Assembly (NCBI GenBank): GCA_023257495.1
Contig: JALRCC010000228.1
Location: 1 to 8,569, forward strand
Direction: 5' to 3'
Length of the DNA stretch: 8,569 nucleotides
From: Rugosibacter sp.
GTDB lineage: Bacteria; Pseudomonadota; Gammaproteobacteria; Burkholderiales; Rhodocyclaceae
Shown here piece after piece: positions 1-7,251 of the stretch. Position numbers and translations under genes: made by a program. Within the stretch, counting starts at the first letter, position 1, and every line of letters starts with the position of its first letter. Under the pieces are notes generated by a model. The model had not been told where the DNA came from. It ran no database searches and was given only the letters and a program-made list of their open reading frames with translations.

Positions 1-1
1 C

Positions 2-1486
2 CCCGCGACGATTCACTTGGCACAACCCATCTGCCTGCGCGGTGATGTTTCCTCACAGTTTCTGACGGCTTTATTGATGGCTTTGCCACTCAGCGGTCAG
101 GCGGCGGTGATCGAGATAACGACGGAGTTGATTTCTCAACCTTATGTCGAGATCACGCTGAACTTGATGGCGCTCTTTGGCGTCAAGGTCCAGCGCGAAG
201 GCTGGCAGCGCTTTACCATCCCGGCTGGGCAGCGTTATCGTAGCCCGGGCGTGCTGCATGTTGAGGGTGATGCTTCTTCCGCATCCTATTTTCTTGCGGC
301 CGGTTTGCTTGGCGGTGGTCCGGTGCGTGTGGAGGGCGTAGGTAAAAAAAGCATTCAAGGCGATGTGCGTTTTGCCGATGCGCTGGAGTCGCTCGGTGCG
401 CACACCGTATGGGGAGATCATTTTATCGAGGCCAGGGCCGCTTCAAGTGCGGCAAAAAAAATCAAGGCATTTGACCTCGATCTCAATCATATTCCCGATG
501 CCGCCATGACGCTGGCCGTGTGTGCGTTATTTGCCGATGGCCGCTGTGTGCTGCGCAACATTGGTTCCTGGCGAGTCAAGGAAACCGACCGTATCGCTGC
601 TATGGCGACTGAATTACGCAAGTTTGGTGCGGTGGTCGAAGAGGGCAGTGACTGGCTCGCCGTCTCGCCACCGCCGAGTTTTCGTCGTGACGTGGTGGTG
701 GATACGTATGATGACCATCGCATGGCAATGTGTTTTTCGCTGGCTGCATTTGCCGGTGTGTCCGTGGTTATTAACGATCCGGATTGCGTGCGTAAAACAT
801 TTCCGGATTATTTTTCTGCACTGGCCGACATTTCGGCACCAGTCATCGCGATTGATGGCCCCTCGGCTTCTGGTAAAGGGACTGTCGCATCATTAGTTGC
901 GGCAAAGCTGGGTTATCACTACCTGGATAGTGGCGCACTGTATCGGCTGACTGCGCTAGCTGCGCTGCGTGCCGGAGTTGCGCTGGATGATGCGCCACGG
1001 GTAGCGGCGTTGGCTACGGCCTTGCCCGCGCGGTTTGAAAATGAGCGTGTATTCCTGAATCAGGTCGATGTGACTGAGGCGATTCGCACCGAAGAAGTCT
1101 CTGCCGGTGCCTCGTGCGTGGCGGTAATTGCCGAGGTGCGCGCGGCTTTGCTGGCTCGTCAGCGGGCATGGCGACGCTTTCCGGGGTTGGTGGCGGATGG
1201 GCGAGATATGGGCTCTGTGGTCTTCCCGTCAGCCACTGTCAAGGTGTTTTTGACAGCGTCAGCTGAGGCGCGCGCAGAAAGACGTTATAAACAGTTGATC
1301 GCAAAGGGCTTAGCTGCTAATATGTCCGCCCTTTTGCAGGATTTACAAACGCGGGATGAACGTGACACTCAACGGAGTGAAGCGCCTCTTCAGCAATGTG
1401 AAAATTCTTATCTGGTTGATACTACCCGGATGGGGATTGCAGAAGCGGTCGATGCAGTGATGGCAGTGGTTACAGAGCGCTTGTAA
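2..1486 (+). CDS. aroA-cmk: Bifunctional EPSP synthase / cytidylate kinase, 5'-truncated
   Basis: The reading frame is open from base 2, so the gene runs off the left edge; the TTG at base 17 is internal. Numbering from that TTG, residues 1-272 are the C-terminal part of AroA, which joins shikimate-3-phosphate and PEP in chorismate synthesis. Visible AroA motifs are [18 protein letters not shown] (8-25), NHIPDAAMT (157-165, with the catalytic Asp), KETDR (188-192), YDDHRMAM (231-238) and KTFPDYF (260-266). Residues 274-489 are a complete Cmk domain, which phosphorylates CMP/dCMP: P-loop GPSASGKGT (281-289), YLDSGALYR (302-310), [11 protein letters not shown] (394-404) and RDERD (446-450). No stop, start or long linker lies between the domains. 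AroA-Cmk fusions are known in betaproteobacteria. Both enzymes are cytosolic. rpsA follows, as cmk-rpsA does in E. coli. About 150 N-terminal AroA residues are missing from the window. Confidence 0.95.
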   Translation, partial: PATIHLAQPICLRGDVSSQFLTALLMALPLSGQAAVIEITTELISQPYVEITLNLMALFGVKVQREGWQRFTIPAGQRYRSPGVLHVEGDASSASYFLAAGLLGGGPVRVEGVGKKSIQGDVRFADALESLGAHTVWGDHFIEARAASSAAKKIKAFDLDLNHIPDAAMTLAVCALFADGRCVLRNIGSWRVKETDRIAAMATELRKFGAVVEEGSDWLAVSPPPSFRRDVVVDTYDDHRMAMCFSLAAFAGVSVVINDPDCVRKTFPDYFSALADISAPVIAIDGPSASGKGTVASLVAAKLGYHYLDSGALYRLTALAALRAGVALDDAPRVAALATALPARFENERVFLNQVDVTEAIRTEEVSAGASCVAVIAEVRAALLARQRAWRRFPGLVADGRDMGSVVFPSATVKVFLTASAEARAERRYKQLIAKGLAANMSALLQDLQTRDERDTQRSEAPLQQCENSYLVDTTRMGIAEAVDAVMAVVTERL

Positions 1487-1562
1487 AAGACTCGTAGCTA
1501 ATTTTGATCAAGTTGCCAGCTGCTGTGCAGGCCTTGTTTTTAGAGTATTGAGTTATCCCCGT

Positions 1563-1620
1563 GTTGGCAGAACCCACCGTTTTGCCAGCGAATAAAAACC
1601 AACCTGTCACGTGAGTGACA
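1563..1620 (+). promoter_or_regulatory. Candidate structured 5' leader of rpsA (two hairpins)
   Basis: Two stem-loops can be drawn just before rpsA. The first pairs GTTGGCA (1563-1569) with TGCCAGC (1583-1589), seven pairs with one G-U, around a 13-base loop. The second pairs TGTCAC (1605-1610) perfectly with GTGACA (1615-1620) around GTGA, a GNRA-type tetraloop. AACCTGT occurs on both sides of the second hairpin (1601-1607 and 1622-1628). The only Shine-Dalgarno-like element is a weak AAGG at 1629-1632, 11 bases before the ATG. In E. coli the rpsA leader also folds into hairpins, lacks a strong Shine-Dalgarno sequence, and is the target of autogenous repression by S1. Equivalence here is inference; no covariation was tested. 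No convincing -35/-10 promoter was found in 1487-1600. Confidence 0.4.
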
Positions 1621-1643
1621 AAACCTGTAAGGTACCAAACCCA

Positions 1644-3350
1644 ATGTCAACTACTGCTATTGCTGAAAATTCATCCATGGAAAGCTTTGCCGCGTTATTT
1701 GAGGAAAGCATCCAGCGCCAGGAAATGCGTGCCGGTGAAGTGATTACGGCCGAAGTGATTCGCCTCGATCAAAATTTTGCCATCGTTAACGCCGGTCTCA
1801 AGTCGGAAAGCGCGATTGCTATTGAAGAGTTTCAAAATGAACGTGGCGAGCTTGAGGTCGCTCCGGGCGATTTTGTTCAAGTGGCTATTGAGATGCTTGA
1901 AGACGGCTACGGCGCGACACGTTTGTCGCGTGAAAAAGCCAAGCGTATTTCTGCCTGGAATGATCTTGACAAGGCAATGGTCGACGGTACGCTGGTCAAG
2001 GGCTTTGTGAGCGGTAAAGTCAAAGGTGGCCTCACGGTCATGGTGAATGGCATTCGTGCTTTTTTGCCGGGTTCGCTGGTAGATACGCGCCCTGTTAAAG
2101 ACACCACACCTTTTGAAAACAAGGAATTCGAATTCAAGGTCATCAAGCTCGATCGCAAACGGAATAACGTTGTGGTTTCCCGCCGCGCAGTGATGGAAGC
2201 GACCATGGGCGAAGATCGTCAGCAATTGCTGGAAGCGCTCAAAGAAGGCACGATCATCAAGGGTATCGTCAAGAACATTACAGATTACGGTGCGTTTGTT
2301 GACCTCGGCGGGATTGATGGTCTGCTACACATCACCGATCTGGCCTGGCGTCGCGTGCGCCACCCCAGCGAAGTCATCAGTGTTGGCGATGAAGTGACCG
2401 CCAAAGTGCTGAAGTTTGATCAAGAGAAAAATCGTGTGAGCCTGGGCATGAAGCAGCTGGGTGAAGATCCCTGGGTGGGTATTGCTCGACGTTATCCTGC
2501 TGGAACGCGTCTGTTTGGCCATGTTACCAACCTCACTGACTACGGCGCGTTTGTTGAAATCGAGCAGGGCATTGAAGGCCTGGTGCACGTGTCAGAAATG
2601 GATTGGACCAACAAGAATATTCATCCGACCAAGGTTGTGCAATTAGGTGATGAAGTTGAAGTCATGATCCTTGAAATTGATGAAGAACGTCGCCGCATCT
2701 CGTTGGGTATGAAACAGTGCATCCCCAATCCATGGGAAGACTTCGAGATGAATCACAAGAAGGGCGATAAAGTCAAAGGTCTGATCAAGTCGATCACTGA
2801 TTTTGGCGTGTTTATCGGTCTGCCGGGTGGCATTGATGGCCTGATTCATCTCTCTGACTTATCCTGGTCGATTCCTGGTGAAGAAGCCAAGCAAAACTTC
2901 AAGAAGGGTGATGAGCTCGAGGCGCTGGTGCTGGCTATCGATGTCGAAAAAGAGCGAATTTCTCTGGGCGTGAAACAGCTCGATGGTGATCCATTCACCG
3001 GCTTTGTGGCGACGCACGATAAGAGCAGCATGGTGACGGGCCCAGTGAAGAGCGTTGATGCGCGCGGTGCAGTGATTGATCTGGGTAATGATGTGGAAGG
3101 CTATCTGCGCGTCTCCGAGTTTTCGCAGGATCGCATCGAGGATCTGACACAGCACTTGAAAGTAGGCGATGTGGTAGAAGCGATGATCATCAACGTGGAT
3201 CGCAAAGCACGTTCTATCAATCTGTCCATCAAGGCCAAGGATCAGGCTGAACAGTCTTCTGCCATTCAGAAGCTGGCTTCAGTGAGTGCAGGTAATGCTG
3301 GCACGACGAGTTTGGGTGCTTTGCTTAAAGCTAAGCTCAAGCAGCAATAA
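1644..3350 (+). CDS. rpsA: 30S ribosomal protein S1
   Basis: This encodes a 568-residue S1, which binds mRNA on the 30S subunit and helps unfold and load it for initiation. Six S1/OB-fold repeats are visible at about 30-97, 115-180, 201-269, 286-356, 373-443 and 460-530. Repeats 3-6 carry the family signatures, for example [20 protein letters not shown] (211-230), [20 protein letters not shown] (296-315) and [20 protein letters not shown] (383-402). The tail [12 protein letters not shown] is typical of betaproteobacterial S1. The frame opens at GTG 1611, but that codon lies in a hairpin and has no ribosome site. ATG 1644 (MSTTAIAE) has a weak AAGG and matches related proteins. ATG 1677 ([11 protein letters not shown]) aligns with the E. 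coli start and remains possible. The gene lies between aroA-cmk and ihfB, the usual order, and ends 12 bases before ihfB. Confidence 0.98.
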   Translation: MSTTAIAENSSMESFAALFEESIQRQEMRAGEVITAEVIRLDQNFAIVNAGLKSESAIAIEEFQNERGELEVAPGDFVQVAIEMLEDGYGATRLSREKAKRISAWNDLDKAMVDGTLVKGFVSGKVKGGLTVMVNGIRAFLPGSLVDTRPVKDTTPFENKEFEFKVIKLDRKRNNVVVSRRAVMEATMGEDRQQLLEALKEGTIIKGIVKNITDYGAFVDLGGIDGLLHITDLAWRRVRHPSEVISVGDEVTAKVLKFDQEKNRVSLGMKQLGEDPWVGIARRYPAGTRLFGHVTNLTDYGAFVEIEQGIEGLVHVSEMDWTNKNIHPTKVVQLGDEVEVMILEIDEERRRISLGMKQCIPNPWEDFEMNHKKGDKVKGLIKSITDFGVFIGLPGGIDGLIHLSDLSWSIPGEEAKQNFKKGDELEALVLAIDVEKERISLGVKQLDGDPFTGFVATHDKSSMVTGPVKSVDARGAVIDLGNDVEGYLRVSEFSQDRIEDLTQHLKVGDVVEAMIINVDRKARSINLSIKAKDQAEQSSAIQKLASVSAGNAGTTSLGALLKAKLKQQ

Positions 3351-3362
3351 CTCGTTGCCATC

Positions 3363-3656
3363 ATGACTAAATCGGAACTCATCAACCGGTTGGCAGAGCG
3401 TTTTCCGCAGTTAGGTGCCAAAGACGCCGACTTTGCAGTCAAGGTTCTGCTCGATGCGCTCTCCGCTGCTTTAGTGAGCGGAGATCGCATTGAAGTCCGT
3501 GGGTTTGGTAGCTTTTCATTGAACTATCGACCGCCACGGGTTGGCCGTAACCCTAAATCGGGTGAGAGGGTTAACGTGCCCGAAAAGTACGTACCCCACT
3601 TCAAAGCCGGTAAAGAGTTGCGGGAGCGGGTTGATCTTGGGCTCACAAAGCCGTGA
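3363..3656 (+). CDS. ihfB: Integration host factor subunit beta
   Basis: This is a 97-residue HU/IHF-family protein, the normal IhfB length. With IhfA it forms a heterodimer that bends DNA sharply at specific sites and acts in transcription, recombination and nucleoid organisation. Visible features are the helical N-terminus [15 protein letters not shown], the strand GFGSFSL (47-53) and the DNA-binding arm [17 protein letters not shown] (57-73), whose Pro64 corresponds to the intercalating proline of the family. The N-terminal sequence and the position after rpsA identify IhfB rather than HU or IhfA. No clear Shine-Dalgarno sequence precedes ATG 3363. The 12-base gap to rpsA suggests shared transcription and perhaps re-initiation. 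The intrinsic terminator 20 bases downstream ends this unit. Confidence 0.97.
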   Translation: MTKSELINRLAERFPQLGAKDADFAVKVLLDALSAALVSGDRIEVRGFGSFSLNYRPPRVGRNPKSGERVNVPEKYVPHFKAGKELRERVDLGLTKP

Positions 3657-3676
3657 ATGTCATAGTGACGTTGTAT

Positions 3677-3710
3677 AAAAGCGGCATCTGTTACTAGGTG
3701 CCGCTTTTTT
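3677..3710 (+). terminator. Rho-independent terminator after ihfB
   Basis: A perfect 10-bp stem pairs AAAAGCGGCA (3677-3686) with TGCCGCTTTT (3699-3708). The loop is 12 bases, and the T-run reaches 3710. It begins 20 bases after the ihfB stop and separates the rpsA-ihfB unit from lapA. The A-rich 5' arm mirrored by the U-tract means it might also work in the reverse direction, but no - strand gene is present to use it. Confidence 0.9.
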
Positions 3711-3742
3711 CATTCTGCTGCTTACCGACTGTCTGACTGCTT

Positions 3743-3979
3743 ATGATGCCGACTTTATTTCGATTCTTTCTGTGGGGGATTCGTCTCCTTCTTTTTTTTA
3801 TCCTACTGGGTTTGGCGATCAAAAACAGTGGCACGGTGTTGCTGCGGTTTTTTTTTGGTCAAGAATGGACAATGCCCGTTTCACTCGTCATTCTGGCCGT
3901 TTTTGCGCTAGGTGTCGCTGTCGGACTAACTGCAGCCATCCGCTTCTCGCGTCGCCGCAAAGCGGAAGACAATGTGTGA
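3743..3979 (+). CDS. lapA: Lipopolysaccharide assembly protein A (DUF1049 family)
   Basis: This is a 78-residue inner-membrane protein with two predicted membrane helices, about residues 6-26 and 44-65, and a basic, presumably cytoplasmic tail (RFSRRRKAED, 67-76). Between the helices lies IKNSGTVLLRFFFGQEWTMPVSLV, here broken as IKNSGTVLLRFFF (26-38) and GQEWTMPVSLV (39-49). The N(x)nV..F.FG..w..P.s pattern is characteristic of the LapA/YciS family. In E. coli LapA is encoded next to LapB and acts with it in LPS assembly. ATG 3743 and ATG 3746 are adjacent, and neither has a clear Shine-Dalgarno sequence. The gene follows the ihfB terminator by only 32 bases, so it needs read-through or a promoter I could not see. 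Two long T-runs (3792-3799 and 3848-3856) lie inside it. Confidence 0.92.
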   Translation: MMPTLFRFFLWGIRLLLFFILLGLAIKNSGTVLLRFFFGQEWTMPVSLVILAVFALGVAVGLTAAIRFSRRRKAEDNV

Positions 3980-3987
3980 ATGCTTGC

Positions 3988-4001
3988 GGCGCGTAAGCGC
4001 C
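3988..4001 (+). promoter_or_regulatory. GNRA-type hairpin between lapA and lapB
   Basis: GGCGC (3988-3992) pairs perfectly with GCGCC (3997-4001) around GTAA, a GNRA-type tetraloop. The hairpin ends 10 bases before the lapB ATG, at the upstream edge of where a ribosome would bind, and no strong Shine-Dalgarno sequence is present. There is no T-run, so it is not a terminator. It could modulate lapB translation or mark an RNA processing site. This is inference from fold and position only. Confidence 0.3.
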
Positions 4002-4011
4002 AGATAGAACA

Positions 4012-5187
4012 ATGGAAATCGAGCTTTGGTGGTTACTGGCAATCCCCGGATTTTTTGTGCTTGGCTGGATTGCTGCGCGTATTGATATCAAGCAGCTGGT
4101 TAACGAGTCACGCGCTTTGCCGCACTCTTACTTCAAGGGATTGAATTTTCTTTTGAATGAACAACCCGATCAGGCGATTGAAGCTTTTATCGAAGCAGCA
4201 CGCGCTGATCCGGAAACGGTTGAACTGCACTTTACGTTAGGCAGCCTGTTCCGCCGTCGTGGCGAGACGGATCGTGCTATTCGCATGCACCAGCATCTGA
4301 TTGATAGAGATGCACTGGATGCAAGCCAGCGTTTACATGCGCTCTCCGAACTGGGGCAGGATTATCTCAAAGCTGGTTTGCTGGATCGAGCCGAAGAAAT
4401 TTTTCTCAAGTTGCGCGGTACAGAGCGCGACGAAGATGCGCTTAAAAACTTGCTGGAAATTTATCAGCAAGAAAAAGAATGGAAAAAAGCCATTGAAATC
4501 GCCGAAGCTCTGCCTAACCATGCAGATCATTTGTGGCAAAAAGCGGTGGCAGAGTTTCACTGTGAAATGGCCGCCAATGCGTTGTTGAACGGACAGGTGG
4601 AGGAAGCCCGGAGGCTTTTGCAGACGGCGCTGACACGTAACCGAAAATGTGTACGAGCACTTTTGTTGTTAGGTGATTGCGAGGTAAAAGTTGGCGCTGC
4701 TGAGTCGGCGCTTGATTACTGGAAGCGGATTGAGCAATACAATCCGATCTACGTCGGGCTGGCAGCTGACCGATTGATGGCAGCCTACACCCAGTTGGGG
4801 CACAAGGCGGAGGGCGTGGAGTTACTGCGTGCCTGGCAAGAGCGGCATCCCTCGCTTGATTTACTTAATGTTGTCTTGCGCGTTGAAATTGAAGAAGGCC
4901 ATATCGAAGCGGCTTATCGGCTGGCGCGTGATGAGTTGCGCCGCAATCCCACTTTGCTTGGGTTGGAAAAATTTCTTGAAGCGCAGGTGCTGGTTTCGCC
5001 CGAAGCCCACCGTTCTGATCTCGAGCTGGTCAGGCAATTGATTCATAACCACACACGGCGGGTTGCACGTTATCGTTGTGATACCTGTGGATTTAAAGCG
5101 CGCCAGTTTTATTGGCGCTGCCCGGGATGCGGTGGCTGGGAAACTTACCCACCTAAACGTACCGAAGAATTTGATATCACGCTATAA
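4012..5187 (+). CDS. lapB: Lipopolysaccharide assembly protein B (TPR, rubredoxin-like)
   Basis: This is a 391-residue protein, the usual size for LapB/YciM (389 in E. coli). An N-terminal membrane anchor (about 5-22) leads into the conserved IDIKQLVNESRALPHSYFKG (24-43). TPR-type helical repeats then fill about 45-330, for example QPDQAIEAFIEAARADPETV (51-70). The C-terminus is a rubredoxin-like metal site with paired cysteines C356/C359 (CDTCG) and C370/C373 (CPGCG). In E. coli LapB sits in the inner membrane and steers FtsH to degrade LpxC, setting the rate of LPS synthesis; the same role is inferred here. It starts 32 bases after lapA, which points to co-transcription, and is followed by heptose genes. 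The ribosome site of ATG 4012 is weak. Confidence 0.97.
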   Translation: MEIELWWLLAIPGFFVLGWIAARIDIKQLVNESRALPHSYFKGLNFLLNEQPDQAIEAFIEAARADPETVELHFTLGSLFRRRGETDRAIRMHQHLIDRDALDASQRLHALSELGQDYLKAGLLDRAEEIFLKLRGTERDEDALKNLLEIYQQEKEWKKAIEIAEALPNHADHLWQKAVAEFHCEMAANALLNGQVEEARRLLQTALTRNRKCVRALLLLGDCEVKVGAAESALDYWKRIEQYNPIYVGLAADRLMAAYTQLGHKAEGVELLRAWQERHPSLDLLNVVLRVEIEEGHIEAAYRLARDELRRNPTLLGLEKFLEAQVLVSPEAHRSDLELVRQLIHNHTRRVARYRCDTCGFKARQFYWRCPGCGGWETYPPKRTEEFDITL

Positions 5188-5194
5188 CGTATTG

Positions 5195-5248
5195 ATGAAA
5201 ATCTCAAACCATTTGCAAACCTCTATCGCTCCTGCAGGCTGCTCATGA
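5195..5248 (+). CDS. Possible 17-residue ORF overlapping the hldA start
   Basis: ATG 5195 opens a small frame, MKISNHLQTSIAPAGCS, whose TGA stop overlaps the ATG of hldA as ATGA. It fills most of the 57-base gap between lapB and hldA. The overlap is the arrangement used for translational coupling, and hldA itself has only a weak ribosome site (GCAGG, 5234-5238). No Shine-Dalgarno sequence precedes the small ORF, and I recognise no homology. It may be a chance frame. Confidence 0.12.
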   Translation: MKISNHLQTSIAPAGCS

Positions 5249-6186
5249 ATAACTTATTGCCGGATACCACTGCCGCACACGTACTCATTGTGGGCGATGT
5301 CATGCTCGATCGTTACTGGTTTGGCGAGGTGTCGCGTATTTCGCCTGAGGCACCTGTGCCTGTCGTTAAAATTGAGAAAGTCGAAGAGCGTCCCGGTGGC
5401 GCGGCCAATGTGGCAAGAAATTGCGCAGCGCTTGGAGCCAAGGTTTCTTTGCTCTCTGTGGTGGGTGCCGACGAAGCGGGAAAAACGCTGGCACGACTGA
5501 TGGATGATGCGAACATCGAATCCAGTTTGCATGAGGATGCGGGTCTTAATACCACGGTCAAGCTGCGCGTGATTGGGCGGCAGCAACAGCTCTTGCGGAT
5601 TGATTTTGAAAATACACCGGATCACGAAGTGCTGCGCGCGAAGCTGGCTGATTTCAGCGCACGGCTTGCCGATTGCGATGTGGTGATTTTGTCCGACTAC
5701 GGCAAAGGCGGCCTGACCCATATCACCGAGATGATTCAGCGTGCAAAAGATGCGGGCAAACCCGTGCTGGTCGATCCCAAAGGTGACGATTACGCCCGTT
5801 ATGCGGGTGCCACCTTGCTCACGCCGAATCGTGCAGAGCTGCGCGAAGTCACCGGCAAGTGGCACAATGAAGCGGAGCTTGTGGCCAAGGCGCAGCAGTT
5901 GCGTGAATCGCTGGACCTCACGGCCTTGCTGGTCACGCGCAGCGAAGAAGGCATGACCCTGTTTTCAGCCGATAGCGTGCGCAACGAGGCGGCTGTGGCG
6001 CGTGAAGTTTATGATGTCAGCGGTGCGGGTGATACCGTCATTGCCACGCTGGCTGTGATGCTGGCCAGTGGCTTGTCGCTTGAGCGGGCGCTGTTTCTGG
6101 CTAATCGCGCAGCAGGCGTGGTGGTCGGAAAACTGGGCACGGCAACGTGTTCGCTGGATGAGTTAAAACAAAGTACTTTGCTTTAG
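5245..6186 (+). CDS. hldA: D-glycero-beta-D-manno-heptose-7-phosphate kinase
   Basis: This 313-residue PfkB/ribokinase-family protein is also named rfaE1. It phosphorylates heptose 7-phosphate at C1 with ATP, an early cytosolic step towards ADP-heptose for the LPS inner core. Visible motifs are GDVMLDRYWFGEVSRISPEA (17-36), the glycine pair in RPGGAANVARN (49-59), LSDYGKGG (149-156), VDPKG (176-180), TPNRAE (193-198) and the catalytic DVSGAGDTV (257-265, base Asp263). The protein stops after the kinase domain. The E. coli HldE has a C-terminal nucleotidyltransferase domain that is absent here, so a separate rfaE2/hldC gene should lie elsewhere. This split form is usual in betaproteobacteria. 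The gene lies between lapB and hldD, in an LPS context. ATG 5245 is the only plausible start. Confidence 0.95.
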   Translation: MNNLLPDTTAAHVLIVGDVMLDRYWFGEVSRISPEAPVPVVKIEKVEERPGGAANVARNCAALGAKVSLLSVVGADEAGKTLARLMDDANIESSLHEDAGLNTTVKLRVIGRQQQLLRIDFENTPDHEVLRAKLADFSARLADCDVVILSDYGKGGLTHITEMIQRAKDAGKPVLVDPKGDDYARYAGATLLTPNRAELREVTGKWHNEAELVAKAQQLRESLDLTALLVTRSEEGMTLFSADSVRNEAAVAREVYDVSGAGDTVIATLAVMLASGLSLERALFLANRAAGVVVGKLGTATCSLDELKQSTLL

Positions 6187-6191
6187 TTTAG

Positions 6192-6207
6192 AAGTGGCAA
6201 AGTGGCA
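6192..6207 (+). repeat. Tandem 8-bp repeat upstream of hldD
   Basis: AAGTGGCA occurs twice without a gap (6192-6199 and 6200-6207) in the 47-base space between hldA and hldD. It could be a slippage duplication or a pair of protein-binding half sites. Position and size do not decide between these. Confidence 0.6.
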
Positions 6208-6222
6208 CGCTAACCGAACCAT

Positions 6223-6227
6223 AGAGG
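6223..6227 (+). promoter_or_regulatory. Ribosome binding site of hldD
   Basis: AGAGG at 6223-6227 lies 6 bases before ATG 6234. This decides the start: the frame also has a TTG at 6228, but the Shine-Dalgarno sequence abuts that codon and could not serve it. The protein from ATG 6234 begins [15 protein letters not shown], as expected for HldD. Confidence 0.75.
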
Positions 6228-6233
6228 TTGTTT

Positions 6234-7232
6234 ATGTATTACATCGTTACCGGCGCATGTGGCTTTATCGGCTCTAATCTTGTCAAGGCGCTCAATGACC
6301 GTGGCATCAACGAGATTGTTGCTGTCGATAACCTTGCCCAGGCAGATAAATTCAGCAATCTTGCGGATTGCGACATTGCCGACTATCTGGATCAACAAGA
6401 ATTTATCGACATGATCACGCATGGCCAATTTGATGGGCATCTCGCAGCGGTTTTACATCAAGGGGCTTGCTCGGACACCATGGAAACCGATGGCCGCTAC
6501 ATGATGGCCAATAATTACCGCTACTCATTGTCTTTGCTCAACCACTGCCAGGAGCAGGAAGTCCCGTTTCTTTACGCCTCTTCTGCTTCTGTCTATGGCG
6601 GTGGCAATGTCTTTCGAGAACAACGTGAGTTTGAAGCACCGCTCAATGTTTATGGGTATTCGAAATTTTTGTTTGATCAGGTCGTGCGTCGCAGGCTCGG
6701 GTCGCACACGAGTGGCGCGGATGCGCAAATTACCGGCTTTCGTTATTTCAATGTGTATGGCCCGCGCGAGCAGCACAAAGGACGCATGGCCTCGGTGGCT
6801 TTTCATCACTTCAATCAATATCGCAGCCAAGGCAAAGTCAAACTGTTTGAAGGTTTTGATGGTTATGCCAATGGCGAGCAAAAGCGTGATTTTGTGTACG
6901 TGGCCGATGTGGTCAATGTCAATATGGCATTTCTTGACAATGGGGTTTCCGGTATTTACAACCTGGGCACCGGGCGCGCGCAAAGCTTCAATGAGCTTGC
7001 GGTCGCGACAGTGAATGCCTGCCGTGCTCTGGAGGGATTGCCCGCTTTGCCGTTGGCTGAATTGGTTACGCAAGGTGCCATTGAATATGTGACCTTTCCT
7101 GAGGCCTTGAAAGGTAAATATCAAAGCTTTACCGAGGCGGATCTCACCCAACTGCGTCGTGCAGGCTACAAAAACGAGTTTGCTTCGGTCGCTGAAGGCG
7201 TGGCGGATTACATTCGCTGCCTCGGTCAATGA
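6234..7232 (+). CDS. hldD: ADP-L-glycero-D-manno-heptose 6-epimerase
   Basis: This 332-residue enzyme of the extended short-chain dehydrogenase family, also named rfaD, inverts C6 of ADP-D-glycero-D-manno-heptose. The product is the L,D-heptose donor used for the LPS core, and NADP is the bound cofactor. Visible features are the Rossmann motif [10 protein letters not shown] (6-15), HQGACSDT (75-82), [10 protein letters not shown] (114-123), the YxxxK pair Y140/K144 in [11 protein letters not shown] (139-149), [10 protein letters not shown] (170-179) and [11 protein letters not shown] (181-191). The lysine of the last motif corresponds to the second catalytic lysine region of the E. coli enzyme. 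[12 protein letters not shown] (241-252) is the C-terminal substrate-domain signature. It works two steps after HldA. It follows hldA by 47 bases and precedes cysM by 19, so the three may be co-transcribed. Confidence 0.96.
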   Translation: MYYIVTGACGFIGSNLVKALNDRGINEIVAVDNLAQADKFSNLADCDIADYLDQQEFIDMITHGQFDGHLAAVLHQGACSDTMETDGRYMMANNYRYSLSLLNHCQEQEVPFLYASSASVYGGGNVFREQREFEAPLNVYGYSKFLFDQVVRRRLGSHTSGADAQITGFRYFNVYGPREQHKGRMASVAFHHFNQYRSQGKVKLFEGFDGYANGEQKRDFVYVADVVNVNMAFLDNGVSGIYNLGTGRAQSFNELAVATVNACRALEGLPALPLAELVTQGAIEYVTFPEALKGKYQSFTEADLTQLRRAGYKNEFASVAEGVADYIRCLGQ

Positions 7233-7251
7233 ACGGCCTGAAAGCATCGTC

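Noticed and set aside
1507..1535. Terminator after aroA-cmk near the T5 run
   Set aside because: The only stem is three pairs (GCC/GGC), which is too weak to call.
1611..1643. GTG start giving S1 an 11-residue longer N-terminus
   Set aside because: The GTG lies in the loop of a perfect hairpin and has no ribosome site. ATG 1644 gives the family-typical MSTT start.
3727..3739. GACTG direct repeats just before lapA
   Set aside because: Five-base repeats of this kind occur often by chance, and no operator is recognisable.
5254..5865. 203-codon open frame on the - strand
   Set aside because: It is antisense to hldA, with no domain recognised and no ribosome site or neighbours on that strand.
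7159..7251. N-terminal extension of CysM overlapping the end of hldD
   Set aside because: The extension has no CysM homology and runs through hldD codons in another frame. ATG 7252 gives the expected N-terminus.
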